DNA of 64,000 nucleotides, taken from JAJFHI01 sp050633705. GTDB lineage: Bacteria > Pseudomonadota > Alphaproteobacteria > Rhizobiales > Hyphomicrobiaceae. The DNA is taken from the NCBI GenBank assembly GCA_050633705.1, contig JBOEGZ010000001.1:372001-436000 (forward strand). Reading direction: 5' to 3'. The notes beneath the pieces were generated by a model, which saw nothing but the letters and a program-made list of their open reading frames with translations, did no database searches and was not told the DNA's origin. Each line of letters starts with the position of its first letter. Positions within the stretch are counted from its first letter, which is position 1. Positions 9,601 through 17,551 of the stretch are shown piece by piece. The position numbers and the translations under genes are program-made.

Positions 9601-10411
9601 TCGCGCACTTGAACCGAGAACTGGGCTGGACGTTTGGGTGGAAGGCCAGTTTAGCCGGTATCATGACAATATCGGTGGTGTGCAACGCGAAGGTGATTTT
9701 CGAATTCTCTATGTTGGCGCGGACTATGTCTTGTATCCAGGCGTTCTGATTGGTGTACTGGCGCAAATAGACGATACACGTGAAGATATCGCCCAAACTG
9801 ACGAACGTGGTGAGATAGAGGGAACCGGTTGGATGGCCGGCCCATATATTGGGGCACGTTTGTATAAGAACTTGTACCTTGATGTGCGTGCGGCCTGGGG
9901 CTCATCAGACAATGATATTCTTCTTGAAGACACCGAACTTGGTCTGCGCACAGGAAGCTTTGACACAAATCGATGGTTGGTATCTGGCACGCTGTCTGGT
10001 CACCATACCCGCGGTGCGTGGCGGTTCTCGCCTCAACTTGAATTGGCCTACGGTCATGAGGAATATGACACTTACCAAAACAGTCTTGGATTGACCGTTC
10101 TTGGCGGTGAAGCATCAATAGGGCGATTGAGTGGAACGTTTGAGGTTGGGTATCAATGGCGCACGTCCGATGGGCTATCGGTAGAGCCTCATGCCTCGAT
10201 CACCGGAATTTGGAATTTCGATAGCGACAGCTTAGTCATCAACAATACGTTGTTTGCAACCGATGAAACCCGCGCTCGGGTTGAAGGCGGTGTAACTCTG
10301 ACAGCCGTGAATGGTTGGTCGGTTCGCGCTGCCGGTAACTATGATGGAATTGGTGGCGATGACTTTGAAAGTTATGGTGGATCGGTTTGGATCAGTGTGC
10401 CATTGAACTAG
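6647..10411 (+). CDS. Autotransporter with tandem prealbumin-like repeat domains
   Basis: Predicted surface-exposed type V secreted protein. A long N-region precedes a signal-type hydrophobic stretch (AFSTVVSLFLLIALFLTT) ending GSAYAQQ. A Cys-containing domain follows (to about 7280), then six beta-rich repeats of about 100 residues: A1 7285-7584, B1 7585-7899, A2 7900-8199, B2 8200-8514, C 8515-8811 and D 8812-9110. Each carries TLTLxKxV, YTLSET/GxYTFSES and a terminal VTCTFTNN with paired Cys, a pattern resembling SpaA/Cna-B prealbumin-like domains. A Pro/Arg-rich linker (9110-9560) leads to a C-terminal beta-barrel (about 9570-10411) with alternating aromatic strands. ATG 6647 is preferred because AGGA lies 10 bases upstream; an in-frame ATG at 6575 would add 24 residues. 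A role in adhesion is inferred from architecture. A1-B1 and A2-B2 are almost identical at DNA level. Confidence 0.82.
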   Translation: MCAYALHDETKTEAWNRSDRTVELKQREAFPFHLYAFSTVVSLFLLIALFLTTGSAYAQQAPGCRTAGNNIFCDSCAAAQSAPIGDRQVLLSPNVTPGGGTQGSNNSFCRIENLAPGDSLNLTVTDTGSQNITMFEVDYNRVGAMPASLMPSSQQDVNVSVPGGSDTQSFAHSEAGPADTSVRATIADTQPSGQQQPSVSATVTCSCRPAPPPRATLTLVKNVNNNNNGMAADTDFTLSFSGPSNGSGAEGDAAITNASVLTGNYTLSETVLAGYTQTGLTCNGLDQNLNDGLDLQANEDVTCTFTNNDLPPATATLTLEKVVNNNFGGTAMDSDFTLSFAGPSVGSGVESDAAITNATVLPGAYTFSESGPQGYNLSSFQCVVNQGNPITVVPATGLTLAQGDNVTCTFTNNDIAPPRATLTLVKNVNNNNNGMAADTDFTLSFAGPSNGSGVEGDAAITNASVLTGNYTLSETVLAGYTQTGLTCNGLDQNLNDGLDLQDNEDVTCTFTNNDLPPATATLTLEKVVNNNFGGTAMDSDFTLSFAGPSVGSGVETDAAITNATVLPGAYTFSESGPQGYNLSSFQCVVNQGNPITVVPATGLTLAQGDNVTCTFTNNDVAPPRTSLSITKTVNGADKDFAFDGTQPFGNFSLSNGQTNVQNNINPGIFVITEGPDVDYTLDGATCTGNGLQEIFDANARQLIVEVQDGEDVECTFINTQIQRTGSLTIEKRVIGANASFGFSGTTPFGNFSLSNGQTTTRGNLAPGNFIITETSNPLYTLNSITCVGNSNAPVIDLNAGTLTIFVPAGDDVICTFENGQVRDPRMEEETRRFIHRRVDNLLTHKPDRARMLRRLQDAPPKHTSMKDGGTLKHSNVGSQKLSNGSGVIGTVSGQGNPRAMLGGPVDPRSNNVRSVIEGTQTSTVQNPFFDAIAGQLAQVGFGQTNFKFGTSLSELRSKAAAYEAERQKKNLAAAGLEFSGGYGLGRALEPRTGLDVWVEGQFSRYHDNIGGVQREGDFRILYVGADYVLYPGVLIGVLAQIDDTREDIAQTDERGEIEGTGWMAGPYIGARLYKNLYLDVRAAWGSSDNDILLEDTELGLRTGSFDTNRWLVSGTLSGHHTRGAWRFSPQLELAYGHEEYDTYQNSLGLTVLGGEASIGRLSGTFEVGYQWRTSDGLSVEPHASITGIWNFDSDSLVINNTLFATDETRARVEGGVTLTAVNGWSVRAAGNYDGIGGDDFESYGGSVWISVPLN
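7285..8514 (+). repeat. 615-bp tandem duplication inside the autotransporter gene
   Basis: Units 7285-7899 and 7900-8514 have a period of exactly 615 bases (205 codons). Long stretches are identical, including synonymous positions, with only scattered substitutions. Each unit encodes two related beta domains (A and B). The identity implies a recent duplication or ongoing gene conversion, and the number of units probably varies between strains. Confidence 0.9.
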
Positions 10412-10534
10412 TGAGATCAGATGTGTGATCCATCCTGCTCAGGCCGGTGCGTTTGAGTAAGAAAATCTCTGACTACTGTATCTCTCCGCCACTTTAATTT
10501 CGGACAAGTGGTTGTTCGAGGATGATATTAAAAG

Positions 10535-10575
10535 TATGCACAGGACGGGGTGTGCCCCACCCTGTGCATATTTTC
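10535..10575. terminator. Bidirectional terminator between convergent genes
   Basis: The inverted repeat TATGCACAGG (10535-10544) and CCTGTGCATA (10561-10570) has an inner GGGG-TGTG-CCCC stem and is followed by TTTTCTGTG. A-rich sequence precedes it, so it can work on either strand. It lies between the autotransporter stop and the receptor stop. Confidence 0.85.
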
Positions 10576-10580
10576 TGTGT

Positions 10581-12872
10581 TTAATTCAATTCAATTGAAC
10601 CGTAGACCTTAATACTTGCACCTGGAAGCAAGACGTCTTCGCGGCGTTTGAAGGAGGTGTGGTTGAGCACCTCATCATTGCCCAAATTTTCTCCGCGCAA
10701 CCCAAGGGTCATTTTCGGATCGAATGCATTTGGCCCCAACGATATGGTGTAGCTGATGTCAGCAGTGATCAAGGTATAACCTGGCGTTGAAATTTCATTT
10801 TCAGCGGTTTGGTTTTGTCCAAAGGCATGCAGTACACCAGCTGTCGCTAACCATGCGCCGTCTCGGTAAAAGAGGCCACTGCCCACACGATGTGGGGGAA
10901 TGCGTGGGACGTTCCCACCTTCGTCAAAACGCGCACGCACGAAATCATATTGGACATCAACACCCCAGACACCCTTTAAAATTCTGCCAACGTCATACTG
11001 GGCCGCCAATTCGACGCCAAAGAAATTTGCATCGCGTTGTTGGAAAAGGACTTGGTCGAGGGCTTCGTGGCCATGACCTTCGTCTTGCGCGTGCTCCTCT
11101 TCTTCACCACAGCTTTCGAGAGTTCCTTCACACGCAACACCGGTCAGGTTTTTGAAGATAAATCCATCAAAGCGTGTGTAAAATGCCGTGGTATCGAACC
11201 GCAATGGTCCTTTAGCCTTTCGCCATCCCAATTCCACCGTCACAGCTTTTTCCTTCTTCAATTGACTGTTGCCAATTTCGAACGTGCCGGTTGCTTCGTG
11301 AATGCCTGCGGAGAACAATTCGGAAGCATCAGGAGCGCGTTCGACATATTGTGTGTTTAAGGAAACGACAGACCCGCCGGACAGTCTTATCAAGCCACCA
11401 ACACTTAGGCCAAATGCCGTAAAGTCTCGGTTTGTCGCCGCCAAATTCAAGTCGGCATTTAAGGGTTCAGCACGGGCAAAGCCATCGATATCGTTGTGTT
11501 CGATGCGCGCGGCAGCCTGAAGTGCGAGAATTGGAGACACGTCTAGTTCTTCGAACAGAAACACTGCAAAGCTGTTTGTGGTCGTTGGTTGAAGTAGGGA
11601 ATCGCCTTCAAAACTCTGACCCTGCGTCTCACGATTGGTTAGTTGCACGCCGATGGCACCGCGCATGACACCCAGCGCTGATGTGATTTGGCTATGTTGA
11701 ATTTCTACCCGGCCCTCGATTTCATCGTTTTCAAACAGCGATCCAACTTCATCGCCTTCCCCTTCGTCAACAATTTCGGCATGCTCATAGTCAGACGCAC
11801 CGAACCAAAAGCGAACCGCTTCAATTCCATTTGAACGAACGTTGAGTTCACCACGCGCTTGTAGGCGATCCTGAAGCAGATCGATGCGGGGCATGAGTTC
11901 TGTGGCTTCCTCGCCGGGAATTCCATAAAAGCTTTGATAGCGAGAAAGGGAGAGACCGAAGTATCCTGATTGCCCGATAATCGAACCGCCAAGGGCACCA
12001 CTTTCCGTTTCAACAGAAGTGTTGAATTGTTTGCCGCGTGGCGTGTCGTAGTCATCACTCCGTCTGATAAATCCGTCTGCGTGAACAGCAATACCCCGCG
12101 CGCCAGCGGTGGCTTTGAAGCCGCCATTTTTGCCACGATCAACGGAGGAATAGTCGCCGATAACTTTGCCGGAAAAGCCGGTTTCGGGAATACGAGTGGG
12201 GATGCGGCCATTTTCTGAGGCAACAACACCGCCAATGGCCTGGGAGCCATAACGCAACGTTGCCGGGCCTCTGATCACTTCAATTTGTTCGCTCGCAAAA
12301 GGATCAACTGGAACGGCATGGTCTTCTGATAACGCTGAGACATCATGAGAGCCAATTCCATTTTCCTGAACACGGACGCGATAATTGTCCAAGCCCCTGA
12401 TGACAGGACGGCTTGCTCCAGGCGCAAATGTCGAGCTAGCGATGCCGGGGCGTTTATCTAATACGTCCGCGAGATTTCCGCTACCCAGGCGCAATGCGTC
12501 TTGAAACGTTGCAATGGTCACGGGAACAAATGCGTCGTCGACAACAATAAGCTGGCCGGTTGTCACACCAAGGCTGTCTTCAATTGCATCGTTTCCAGAA
12601 GTTTGGTCTGCAAACTCATTTTCAGAAGATGAAGGTTGTGGTGATGCAGTCGACGTTGGCGCTTGCTGTGTTTCTTGCGCTTGCTTAACTTTCTTTGCGT
12701 TTTTCTTTCGTTTGGCCTTCTTTACGGGCGTCGCGACCGTCGTCTGTTGTATGATTTCGATTTCTGGTAGCGTTACTTCGGGTATGTTTTCTTGCGCAAA
12801 GGTTGGAGAATGAGACAGCATCGATAGTGCAGATGCGCCGAAAAATACGCGCCGCGTCAGGATTCTAGACAT
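10581..12872 (-). CDS. TonB-dependent outer-membrane receptor, ZnuD-like
   Basis: Predicted 763-residue outer-membrane gated channel taking up a metal, most likely zinc, using energy from TonB/ExbBD. A signal sequence (to about residue 27, ending TFAQE) is followed by a Lys-rich linker (residues 53-72), a plug domain (about 105-230, with EVIRGPATLRYGSQAIGGVV) and a 22-strand-type barrel ending in a short terminal strand. GGVV followed by GRIPTRIPE resembles the GGVVNVxDNRIP segment of ZnuD receptors. A His/Glu-rich loop (about residues 579-610) between two Cys residues contains EEEEHAQDEGHGHE, suited to zinc capture. ATG 12872 has AAAGGTGG upstream. The adjacent upstream gene encodes a His-rich exported protein, supporting a metal role. 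No clear Zur operator could be identified. Copper or a metallophore complex is the alternative substrate. Confidence 0.88.
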   Translation of the reverse strand: MSRILTRRVFFGASALSMLSHSPTFAQENIPEVTLPEIEIIQQTTVATPVKKAKRKKNAKKVKQAQETQQAPTSTASPQPSSSENEFADQTSGNDAIEDSLGVTTGQLIVVDDAFVPVTIATFQDALRLGSGNLADVLDKRPGIASSTFAPGASRPVIRGLDNYRVRVQENGIGSHDVSALSEDHAVPVDPFASEQIEVIRGPATLRYGSQAIGGVVASENGRIPTRIPETGFSGKVIGDYSSVDRGKNGGFKATAGARGIAVHADGFIRRSDDYDTPRGKQFNTSVETESGALGGSIIGQSGYFGLSLSRYQSFYGIPGEEATELMPRIDLLQDRLQARGELNVRSNGIEAVRFWFGASDYEHAEIVDEGEGDEVGSLFENDEIEGRVEIQHSQITSALGVMRGAIGVQLTNRETQGQSFEGDSLLQPTTTNSFAVFLFEELDVSPILALQAAARIEHNDIDGFARAEPLNADLNLAATNRDFTAFGLSVGGLIRLSGGSVVSLNTQYVERAPDASELFSAGIHEATGTFEIGNSQLKKEKAVTVELGWRKAKGPLRFDTTAFYTRFDGFIFKNLTGVACEGTLESCGEEEEHAQDEGHGHEALDQVLFQQRDANFFGVELAAQYDVGRILKGVWGVDVQYDFVRARFDEGGNVPRIPPHRVGSGLFYRDGAWLATAGVLHAFGQNQTAENEISTPGYTLITADISYTISLGPNAFDPKMTLGLRGENLGNDEVLNHTSFKRREDVLLPGASIKVYGSIELN

Positions 12873-12979
12873 AGAACCACCTTTTGATCAGTTATAATTT
12901 CGAGATTGCAAACAGCCATACGCCACGTCTCCGATTTCATGAGAAATCGGAGTGAGGTTGTGCTGTGAAACGAATGAAT

Positions 12980-13501
12980 TTAAGTGATCGAAGGGGGCGC
13001 GCGGGTGCGGTTTGCGCGTGTCAAAATACCCGCATGAAAATTCTCGACGGCGTGTGGTGGTATTACGGTTTTATCAGTCGTTGGCTTAGTAAAAGTCGCG
13101 GTGCACGGGGTGTCGAGAGAGGAAAGTGCGCCAAACAGCCAGCAGAAGTCGCAGGCTTGTGCTGGCGCGTGATCGCCATTGGAATGGCGTTGGTGTTCGT
13201 CATCAACGTGTGCGTTGACGTGCACATGATCGTCGGTCTCATGTACGGTATTTTGGTTTTTGTCACGATGGCTATCGTGATGATGTGTGTGATCTTTGTC
13301 GTCTGACAAACGCCCGTGTTTTACGTCAAGATCAACGGTGCGTGAGGCGATCGCAGGTGTTTCAGCGTCTGTCCGGCTAAAGCCATGATGATACGTGTCA
13401 CCATCGAGGCCGTGAATGTGGGCTGAGGCGACAAGCAACTGCAGCACCATCGCGATGATACTGGTCGCCAAAACACTGTATTGGACGCGTCTGCGTGTCA
13501 T
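12980..13501 (-). CDS. His-rich exported protein (DUF2946-like), probable metal binder
   Basis: A 173-residue protein with a hydrophobic N-terminal segment (YSVLATSIIAMVLQLLVASA, about residues 8-27) that could be a signal peptide or anchor. The middle is packed with His and Asp (for example DHTHHHDSHRD and HVHVNAHVDDEHQRHSNGDH), and CDFC (a CxxC pair) lies near residue 118. Small CxxC/His proteins of the DUF2946 type often accompany TonB-dependent metal receptors, and this gene lies 107 bases upstream of one on the same strand. The likely role is periplasmic zinc or copper binding; this is inference. The start is well supported by AGAGGAATTC before ATG. Membership of DUF2946 is suggested by layout only. 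Confidence 0.7.
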   Translation of the reverse strand: MTRRRVQYSVLATSIIAMVLQLLVASAHIHGLDGDTYHHGFSRTDAETPAIASRTVDLDVKHGRLSDDKDHTHHHDSHRDKNQNTVHETDDHVHVNAHVDDEHQRHSNGDHAPAQACDFCWLFGALSSLDTPCTATFTKPTTDKTVIPPHAVENFHAGILTRANRTRAPPSIT

Positions 13502-13791
13502 GAATTCCTCTTCAAGACCTCAACTTACAACACAGACGAAGCCATTGTCCTTCGCGCAGATTTTTAGCACCAACGTGCTGACAAAATGATGTAAATTTGC
13601 AACGTTCATTTGACGGTGCACGAAACGAAATTCGTCGAATGATCTTCGCTTCGTTATCGCTGGTCCGCGCGTCCCGCGCGGTACGACCGTGAGATATAAA
13701 TTCCAAGGCCCGCAAGGGCTGGGAGCAAGGCGACCCGCCGACGGTTCGGCGCCCCGTCCGGAGCGCGACGAGCGCGTGAGGATATAAGAAA
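13502..13791 (-). other. GC-rich, coding-like remnant downstream of the tRNA
   Basis: Between the tRNA and the His-rich protein gene lies GC-rich sequence with a minus-strand open frame. Its protein-like stretch (RALEFISHGRTARDAR, then DNEAKIIRRISFRAPS) runs from a GC-rich start near 13750 to a stop at 13512. It has no ribosome site and no recognisable domain. It may be a remnant of an element inserted at the tRNA, or a spurious frame. Confidence 0.3.
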
Positions 13792-13868
13792 TGGTGGGCG
13801 CACCAGGACTTGAACCTGGAACCGGACCGTTATGAGCGGTCAGCTCTAACCAGTTGAGCTATGCGCCC
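13792..13868 (-). tRNA. tRNA with CAT anticodon (Ile2 or elongator Met)
   Basis: A 77-base cloverleaf including an encoded CCA. The acceptor stem GGGCGCA pairs with TGCGCCC over 7 bp and the discriminator is A. The D arm is GCTCAACTGGTTAGAGC, the anticodon stem-loop is GACCG-CTCATAA-CGGTC, and the T arm is CCAGG-TTCAAGT-CCTGG. The fully paired 1-72 position rules out initiator tRNA. A CAT anticodon with CTCATAA fits both elongator Met and the lysidine-modified Ile2 tRNA, and sequence alone does not separate them here. Confidence 0.92.
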
Positions 13869-13990
13869 CCGCTGTGTGAAACAGCCGAATACAGCATTAA
13901 TTTTGCCGATATCGTGCGGCGTCTATAACAGACATTCGGCGCGACGTGAAACCCCAGAAATGCGCCAAATTAGACGGACACCGCCAAGCC

Positions 13991-14899
13991 TTACCTGAGA
14001 TCTACAACTTCGACCTCTGGCAAAGTCAATTGTGTGCCGGGTTGGCGGTCCCAATCACTGGCGTTTCGCATTTCGCCGCTGTCTTTTAACAGCCTAAGGC
14101 GGGCAAAGTCGACTTCCCCAACAACCCACTCAGGTTTGTTCCATTCACCTTTCACCAGCGCGCCAGTGTCAGACACGCCATGTTCGGCTGGCACATAAAT
14201 ACCGGACCGACCACAGTTGACATCGACGGCTGGTGACCACAACGCATCACCAACTGTTTGGCTGACAACCACAGCGCATGTGTTCTCAAGAGCCCGCGCC
14301 ATGGCGGCAATCGCAATCCTGTAGCTGCCGGAAATGCGTTCGGTGCAGGACGGGACAAGGATCATATCGGCACCCGCTGCAACCAGGGCTCGCACAAGCA
14401 ATGGAAATTCGCTGTCGTAACAAATGGCAACGCCAATGCGGCCAATAGCCGTGTCGAAGACGCACAATGGTTCACCAGCAACAACGCCCCAGTCGCGTTC
14501 AAAGGGTGTCATCATAGATTTTGTGGCAGTTCCAACGTGACCGGCTGGTGTTACGAGTTGTGCCGAGTTGGTAACGCGCCCGTCTGCGACCTCAAATGGA
14601 CCGCTGCCAATGAGAATATGTACGTTGTGTTCGGCTGCCAGAGAACTTTGAAACGCCACCCGTTCGCCGGCAACTGAAGCGACGGCTGAAAGTGTCTTTT
14701 TGAGATCGCGTGAGGTTTCGCCACCAAACGCCGCGGCTTGTTCGATAGCGCCATATTCAGGAAAGACCAAAAGCTCAGCCCCGGTTGCTTTTGCCTCCAC
14801 GACCCAGCGCTCAATTTTATCCTGCCAATCAAAATTGGTTTTGAGTTCATCAATTGGATATTGTGCTGTTGCAATCGTCAGTTTGTTCGGTGGTGTCAT
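13991..14899 (-). CDS. Carbon-nitrogen hydrolase (nitrilase superfamily)
   Basis: A 302-residue amidohydrolase with the complete superfamily triad: Glu48 in FPEYG, Lys127 in TKSMMTPFERD and Cys160 in AICYDSEFP. Family members hydrolyse amides, N-carbamoyl compounds or nitriles; substrate here is unknown. ATG 14899 overlaps the stop of the upstream GNAT gene in ATGA, so the two are translationally coupled, and the GNAT gene is in turn coupled to panD. Nitrilase-superfamily/GNAT pairs occur together, sometimes fused, in other bacteria. With panD upstream, a link to beta-alanine or ureido/amide metabolism is attractive but unproven. A beta-ureidopropionase role would give a second route to beta-alanine. 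Confidence 0.85.
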   Translation of the reverse strand: MTPPNKLTIATAQYPIDELKTNFDWQDKIERWVVEAKATGAELLVFPEYGAIEQAAAFGGETSRDLKKTLSAVASVAGERVAFQSSLAAEHNVHILIGSGPFEVADGRVTNSAQLVTPAGHVGTATKSMMTPFERDWGVVAGEPLCVFDTAIGRIGVAICYDSEFPLLVRALVAAGADMILVPSCTERISGSYRIAIAAMARALENTCAVVVSQTVGDALWSPAVDVNCGRSGIYVPAEHGVSDTGALVKGEWNKPEWVVGEVDFARLRLLKDSGEMRNASDWDRQPGTQLTLPEVEVVDLR

Positions 14900-15519
14900 G
14901 GCGCTGTCTCGTCAAGTGGCTTAATCCAAAACTGCATAGACTTTGTGGTTTCTCCATCAGTCTCGATGTCTTTCCAATCATAGGTCGCAACAATGCCGTT
15001 GGCTGGCTCATAACCCCGCTTGCGCCAGAAGGTGTCTAGGGGGCGATAGCTATCGGGTTTGAGGGGGTGGTTGTCGGGGCGTATGACCCGGCAGAATGTC
15101 GAATGAGTAAATCCACCGAGTTTTTCCGCATGAGCTTCGCGGTGGTCGAAAAAAGCATGTCCGAGACCGAGACCGCGATACTCTGGCAATAAGACACTTT
15201 CCGCGCAGTAAAAAATTTTCGAGATATCGTATCCGGCGTCTTTAAACGGCGCGCCAAAGTCGTCACCATGTTCGATCAATGGCGCGGCGTTGGCAGCTCC
15301 AATGATCGTGTCTGCGTCACGCGCCACCACACAGACGGCGCCACCAGCACGGGTGAATGTGTCGAGGTACTTTTCTTCGTATTCCAACGAGCCATCATAA
15401 AGGTAGGGCCATTCGCGAAACACGGTCATTCTCAGCTGGGCAAGATCGGACAAAACCGCTTGGATGTCTGTTCCCGACAGAGATGTTACGGTCAAATTTT
15501 GATCAAGAGGGTTCGTCAT
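14896..15519 (-). CDS. GNAT-family N-acetyltransferase, coupled to panD and nitrilase
   Basis: A 207-residue protein with a GNAT fold. Motif A is seen as VLLPEYRGLGLGHAFFDHRE (about residues 110-129), containing the acetyl-CoA pyrophosphate loop RGLGLG. The C-terminal segment YRPLDTFWRKRGYEP matches the Tyr-containing end of the domain. Its start overlaps panD by four bases (ATGA) and its stop overlaps the nitrilase start likewise. In E. coli the GNAT protein PanZ (PanM) triggers PanD self-cleavage. This one is larger (207 versus about 127 residues) and not evidently orthologous, but a similar role is worth considering. The alternative is acetylation of the nitrilase product. Confidence 0.8.
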   Translation of the reverse strand: MTNPLDQNLTVTSLSGTDIQAVLSDLAQLRMTVFREWPYLYDGSLEYEEKYLDTFTRAGGAVCVVARDADTIIGAANAAPLIEHGDDFGAPFKDAGYDISKIFYCAESVLLPEYRGLGLGHAFFDHREAHAEKLGGFTHSTFCRVIRPDNHPLKPDSYRPLDTFWRKRGYEPANGIVATYDWKDIETDGETTKSMQFWIKPLDETAP

Positions 15520-15878
15520 TTTTTCGGCGTCCGTTGAATTTTATTCTTATTTCCGCACACGACAACAACCGGTTCGTGAGCATCGGCTTGTGTTTCATCG
15601 AGTTGCCCATAAGCGCAAATGATGACCTTGTCTCCGACGCACGCCATGCGCGCTGCCGCGCCATTAAGGCCGATAATTCCTGAACCCCTTTTACCCTCGA
15701 TAACGTACGTTTGAAAGCGAGCGCCGTTGTCGATGTTGTAGATATCAACGCGCTCATTAATCTTCAGACCAGCCGCATCAATCAGCTTTCGGTCAATGCT
15801 GATTGACCCTTCATAATTCAAATCGCATTCGGTTACAGTCGCCCTGTGCAGTTTGCATTTCAGCATGGTCAAAAGCAT
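15516..15878 (-). CDS. panD: Aspartate 1-decarboxylase proenzyme
   Basis: Makes beta-alanine from L-aspartate for pantothenate and coenzyme A, in the cytoplasm as a tetramer. The proenzyme cuts itself between Gly24 and Ser25 (motif YEGSISID), leaving a pyruvoyl group on the new alpha chain. The residues expected around the active site are present: Lys9 in LKCKLHRATV, and the segment GARFQTYVIEG. The NGAAARM motif (about residue 71-77) is also typical. Length (120 residues) is close to the usual 115-130. It is first in a three-gene overlapping operon with a GNAT protein and a nitrilase-like hydrolase. The short C-terminal tail is Lys/Arg-rich. Confidence 0.95.
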   Translation of the reverse strand: MLLTMLKCKLHRATVTECDLNYEGSISIDRKLIDAAGLKINERVDIYNIDNGARFQTYVIEGKRGSGIIGLNGAAARMACVGDKVIICAYGQLDETQADAHEPVVVVCGNKNKIQRTPKK

Positions 15879-15937
15879 GAGTGGTTCGTCCTTGTCTCAT
15901 TCTCAGGTAACGGTGGGCGTCAGTAGAATTTATCTCA

Positions 15938-16366
15938 TTAACCGGCAACCTGGGTAATCCATTCTGTCAGATTGTAATACGTGGTGACACGCTCAATTTT
16001 GCCATCTCGGAGTTGAAAGAAAGCTCCAGCAGGCAAAACGTAATTTTGGCGTTTGGCTGGTGGCAAACCGGGTTCGGATTCAAGGTATGTTCCGTCAACA
16101 TTGAATTCCGCTGCTGCGCGGGTCCCGTCCTTATTCACCATGACGGATATGTCAGAGAGGCTTTCTTTGTAATGGTGCGCCATACGCGCGTTAAAGGCGC
16201 GAAATTTTTCACGTCCAATACGCCGTTCACCTTGATTGACGTCGTGGATGACATCTTCAACCATTAAGTTGAGCATCGTGTCATGGTCGCCAGCATTAAA
16301 GGCGGCATAATAGTCGCGGATCAGAGAGGCTGTCTGTTGGCGTAATTCTGATTGAGACTGGCTCAT
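15938..16366 (-). CDS. NTF2-like / ketosteroid isomerase-related protein
   Basis: A 142-residue protein of the NTF2-like (SnoaL/ketosteroid isomerase-related) fold: an N-terminal helix pair (QQTASLIRDYYAAFNAGDHD) followed by alternating strands ending KIERVTTYYNLTEWI. Family members with this layout are small cone-shaped proteins, often of unknown substrate. No catalytic assignment can be made, although conserved Asp residues (about residues 35 and 40) lie where the family keeps acidic pocket residues. It stands 59 bases upstream of panD on the same strand, so it may share a transcript; the gap shows no obvious terminator. The start is divergent from trhO. Confidence 0.75.
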   Translation of the reverse strand: MSQSQSELRQQTASLIRDYYAAFNAGDHDTMLNLMVEDVIHDVNQGERRIGREKFRAFNARMAHHYKESLSDISVMVNKDGTRAAAEFNVDGTYLESEPGLPPAKRQNYVLPAGAFFQLRDGKIERVTTYYNLTEWITQVAG

Positions 16367-16528
16367 GTCGTCAAAGTCCTCAAATTAAGTCCTCATAAAC
16401 GAGGGAAATTGTGCGTTTCCATAGCAGTGCCTTACCTATGGGCCAAGTACTGACACCAATGACTGGGGGCGACATTTGTTCCTATGGGATTGCTTGCGTC
16501 ATTTGAGGCCGTCGGCTAATTCTCAAGA

Positions 16529-17476
16529 ATGAGCGAAACACCCCCAAAATACGTCGTTGCGGCGCTTTATAAATTCACGCCCCTGGCAGACTTTGAATCC
16601 TACAAAGCGCCGTTGACAGACGTCTGCGAAGCCGCAGGTGTCACGGGTACGTTGTTGTTGGCGCATGAGGGGATCAACGGCACAATTGCCGGTTTGCGCG
16701 AGGGGGTCGACAAGGTCTTATCCTTTATCCGCAATACGGTGTCAGGTTGCGCTGATTTGGATGTGAAAGAAAGCTACAGTGATGTTGCCCCTTTCATTCG
16801 TCTCAAGGTGCGTTTGAAACGCGAGATCGTCACGATGGGTGTGCCAGATATCGACCCGCGTCATAGTGTTGGGCAATATGTGGCACCTGAAGACTGGAAC
16901 GCGTTGATTAGCGATCCTGACACGATTGTGGTTGATACGCGCAACGACTATGAAGTCGCCATCGGCACCTTTGAGCGCGCGGTCAACCCAAACACGGCGA
17001 GTTTTCGCGAATTGCCCAATTGGGCTGACGAAAACTTACCAAAAGACAAGTCGAAAAAAATCGCGATGTTTTGTACCGGCGGAATACGTTGTGAGAAATC
17101 GACGGCATTGTTGCGCCAGCGCGGATACTCCGAAGTGTATCACCTCAAGGGTGGAATTTTAAAGTACTTGGAAGACGTTCCGAAAGACGAAAGCTTGTGG
17201 AACGGTGAGTGTTTCGTGTTTGATCGTCGCGTCTCGGTCGGAAGTGGATTAAAGCCAGGGCCTTATCAGCAATGCGCGATTTGTCGTGAACCGTTTATAT
17301 CTGGTGAGGGCGCTGGGGGATATGCCAAGAAAGCCTGTCCGAAATGCGAAGCATTCGCCGACGATGACCAACGTGCGCGCGCCAAACAGCGTCAGCACCA
17401 AATTGAACTGGCCCGCGCCAGAGGCGAAGAACATCTCGGCCCCCGCCAGCCCAAACATGGCAAACACAAGCCCTAG
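16529..17476 (+). CDS. trhO: tRNA uridine(34) hydroxylase, rhodanese-like (UPF0176)
   Basis: Oxygen-dependent enzyme that makes 5-hydroxyuridine at the wobble base of certain tRNAs. At 315 residues it has the family layout: an N-terminal acylphosphatase-like domain (residues 1-100), a rhodanese domain (about 120-220) and a Cys-rich C-terminal segment. The rhodanese loop CTGGIRCEKS near residue 182 holds the catalytic Cys. The C-terminal part has two CxxC-type pairs (QQCAICREP and CPKCEAF), a likely metal site. The tail is basic (RQPKHGKHKP). It is divergent from the NTF2-like gene and convergent with alaS. Identification rests on the strong CTGGIRCEK signature and domain order. Confidence 0.92.
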   Translation: MSETPPKYVVAALYKFTPLADFESYKAPLTDVCEAAGVTGTLLLAHEGINGTIAGLREGVDKVLSFIRNTVSGCADLDVKESYSDVAPFIRLKVRLKREIVTMGVPDIDPRHSVGQYVAPEDWNALISDPDTIVVDTRNDYEVAIGTFERAVNPNTASFRELPNWADENLPKDKSKKIAMFCTGGIRCEKSTALLRQRGYSEVYHLKGGILKYLEDVPKDESLWNGECFVFDRRVSVGSGLKPGPYQQCAICREPFISGEGAGGYAKKACPKCEAFADDDQRARAKQRQHQIELARARGEEHLGPRQPKHGKHKP

Positions 17477-17551
17477 ACGTGTTCTCTGACTTTAGGCTGA
17501 TTGCCATCAGGTCGAACGCAATCAATATTTGCAAAACAATGCCTGCGGTGC

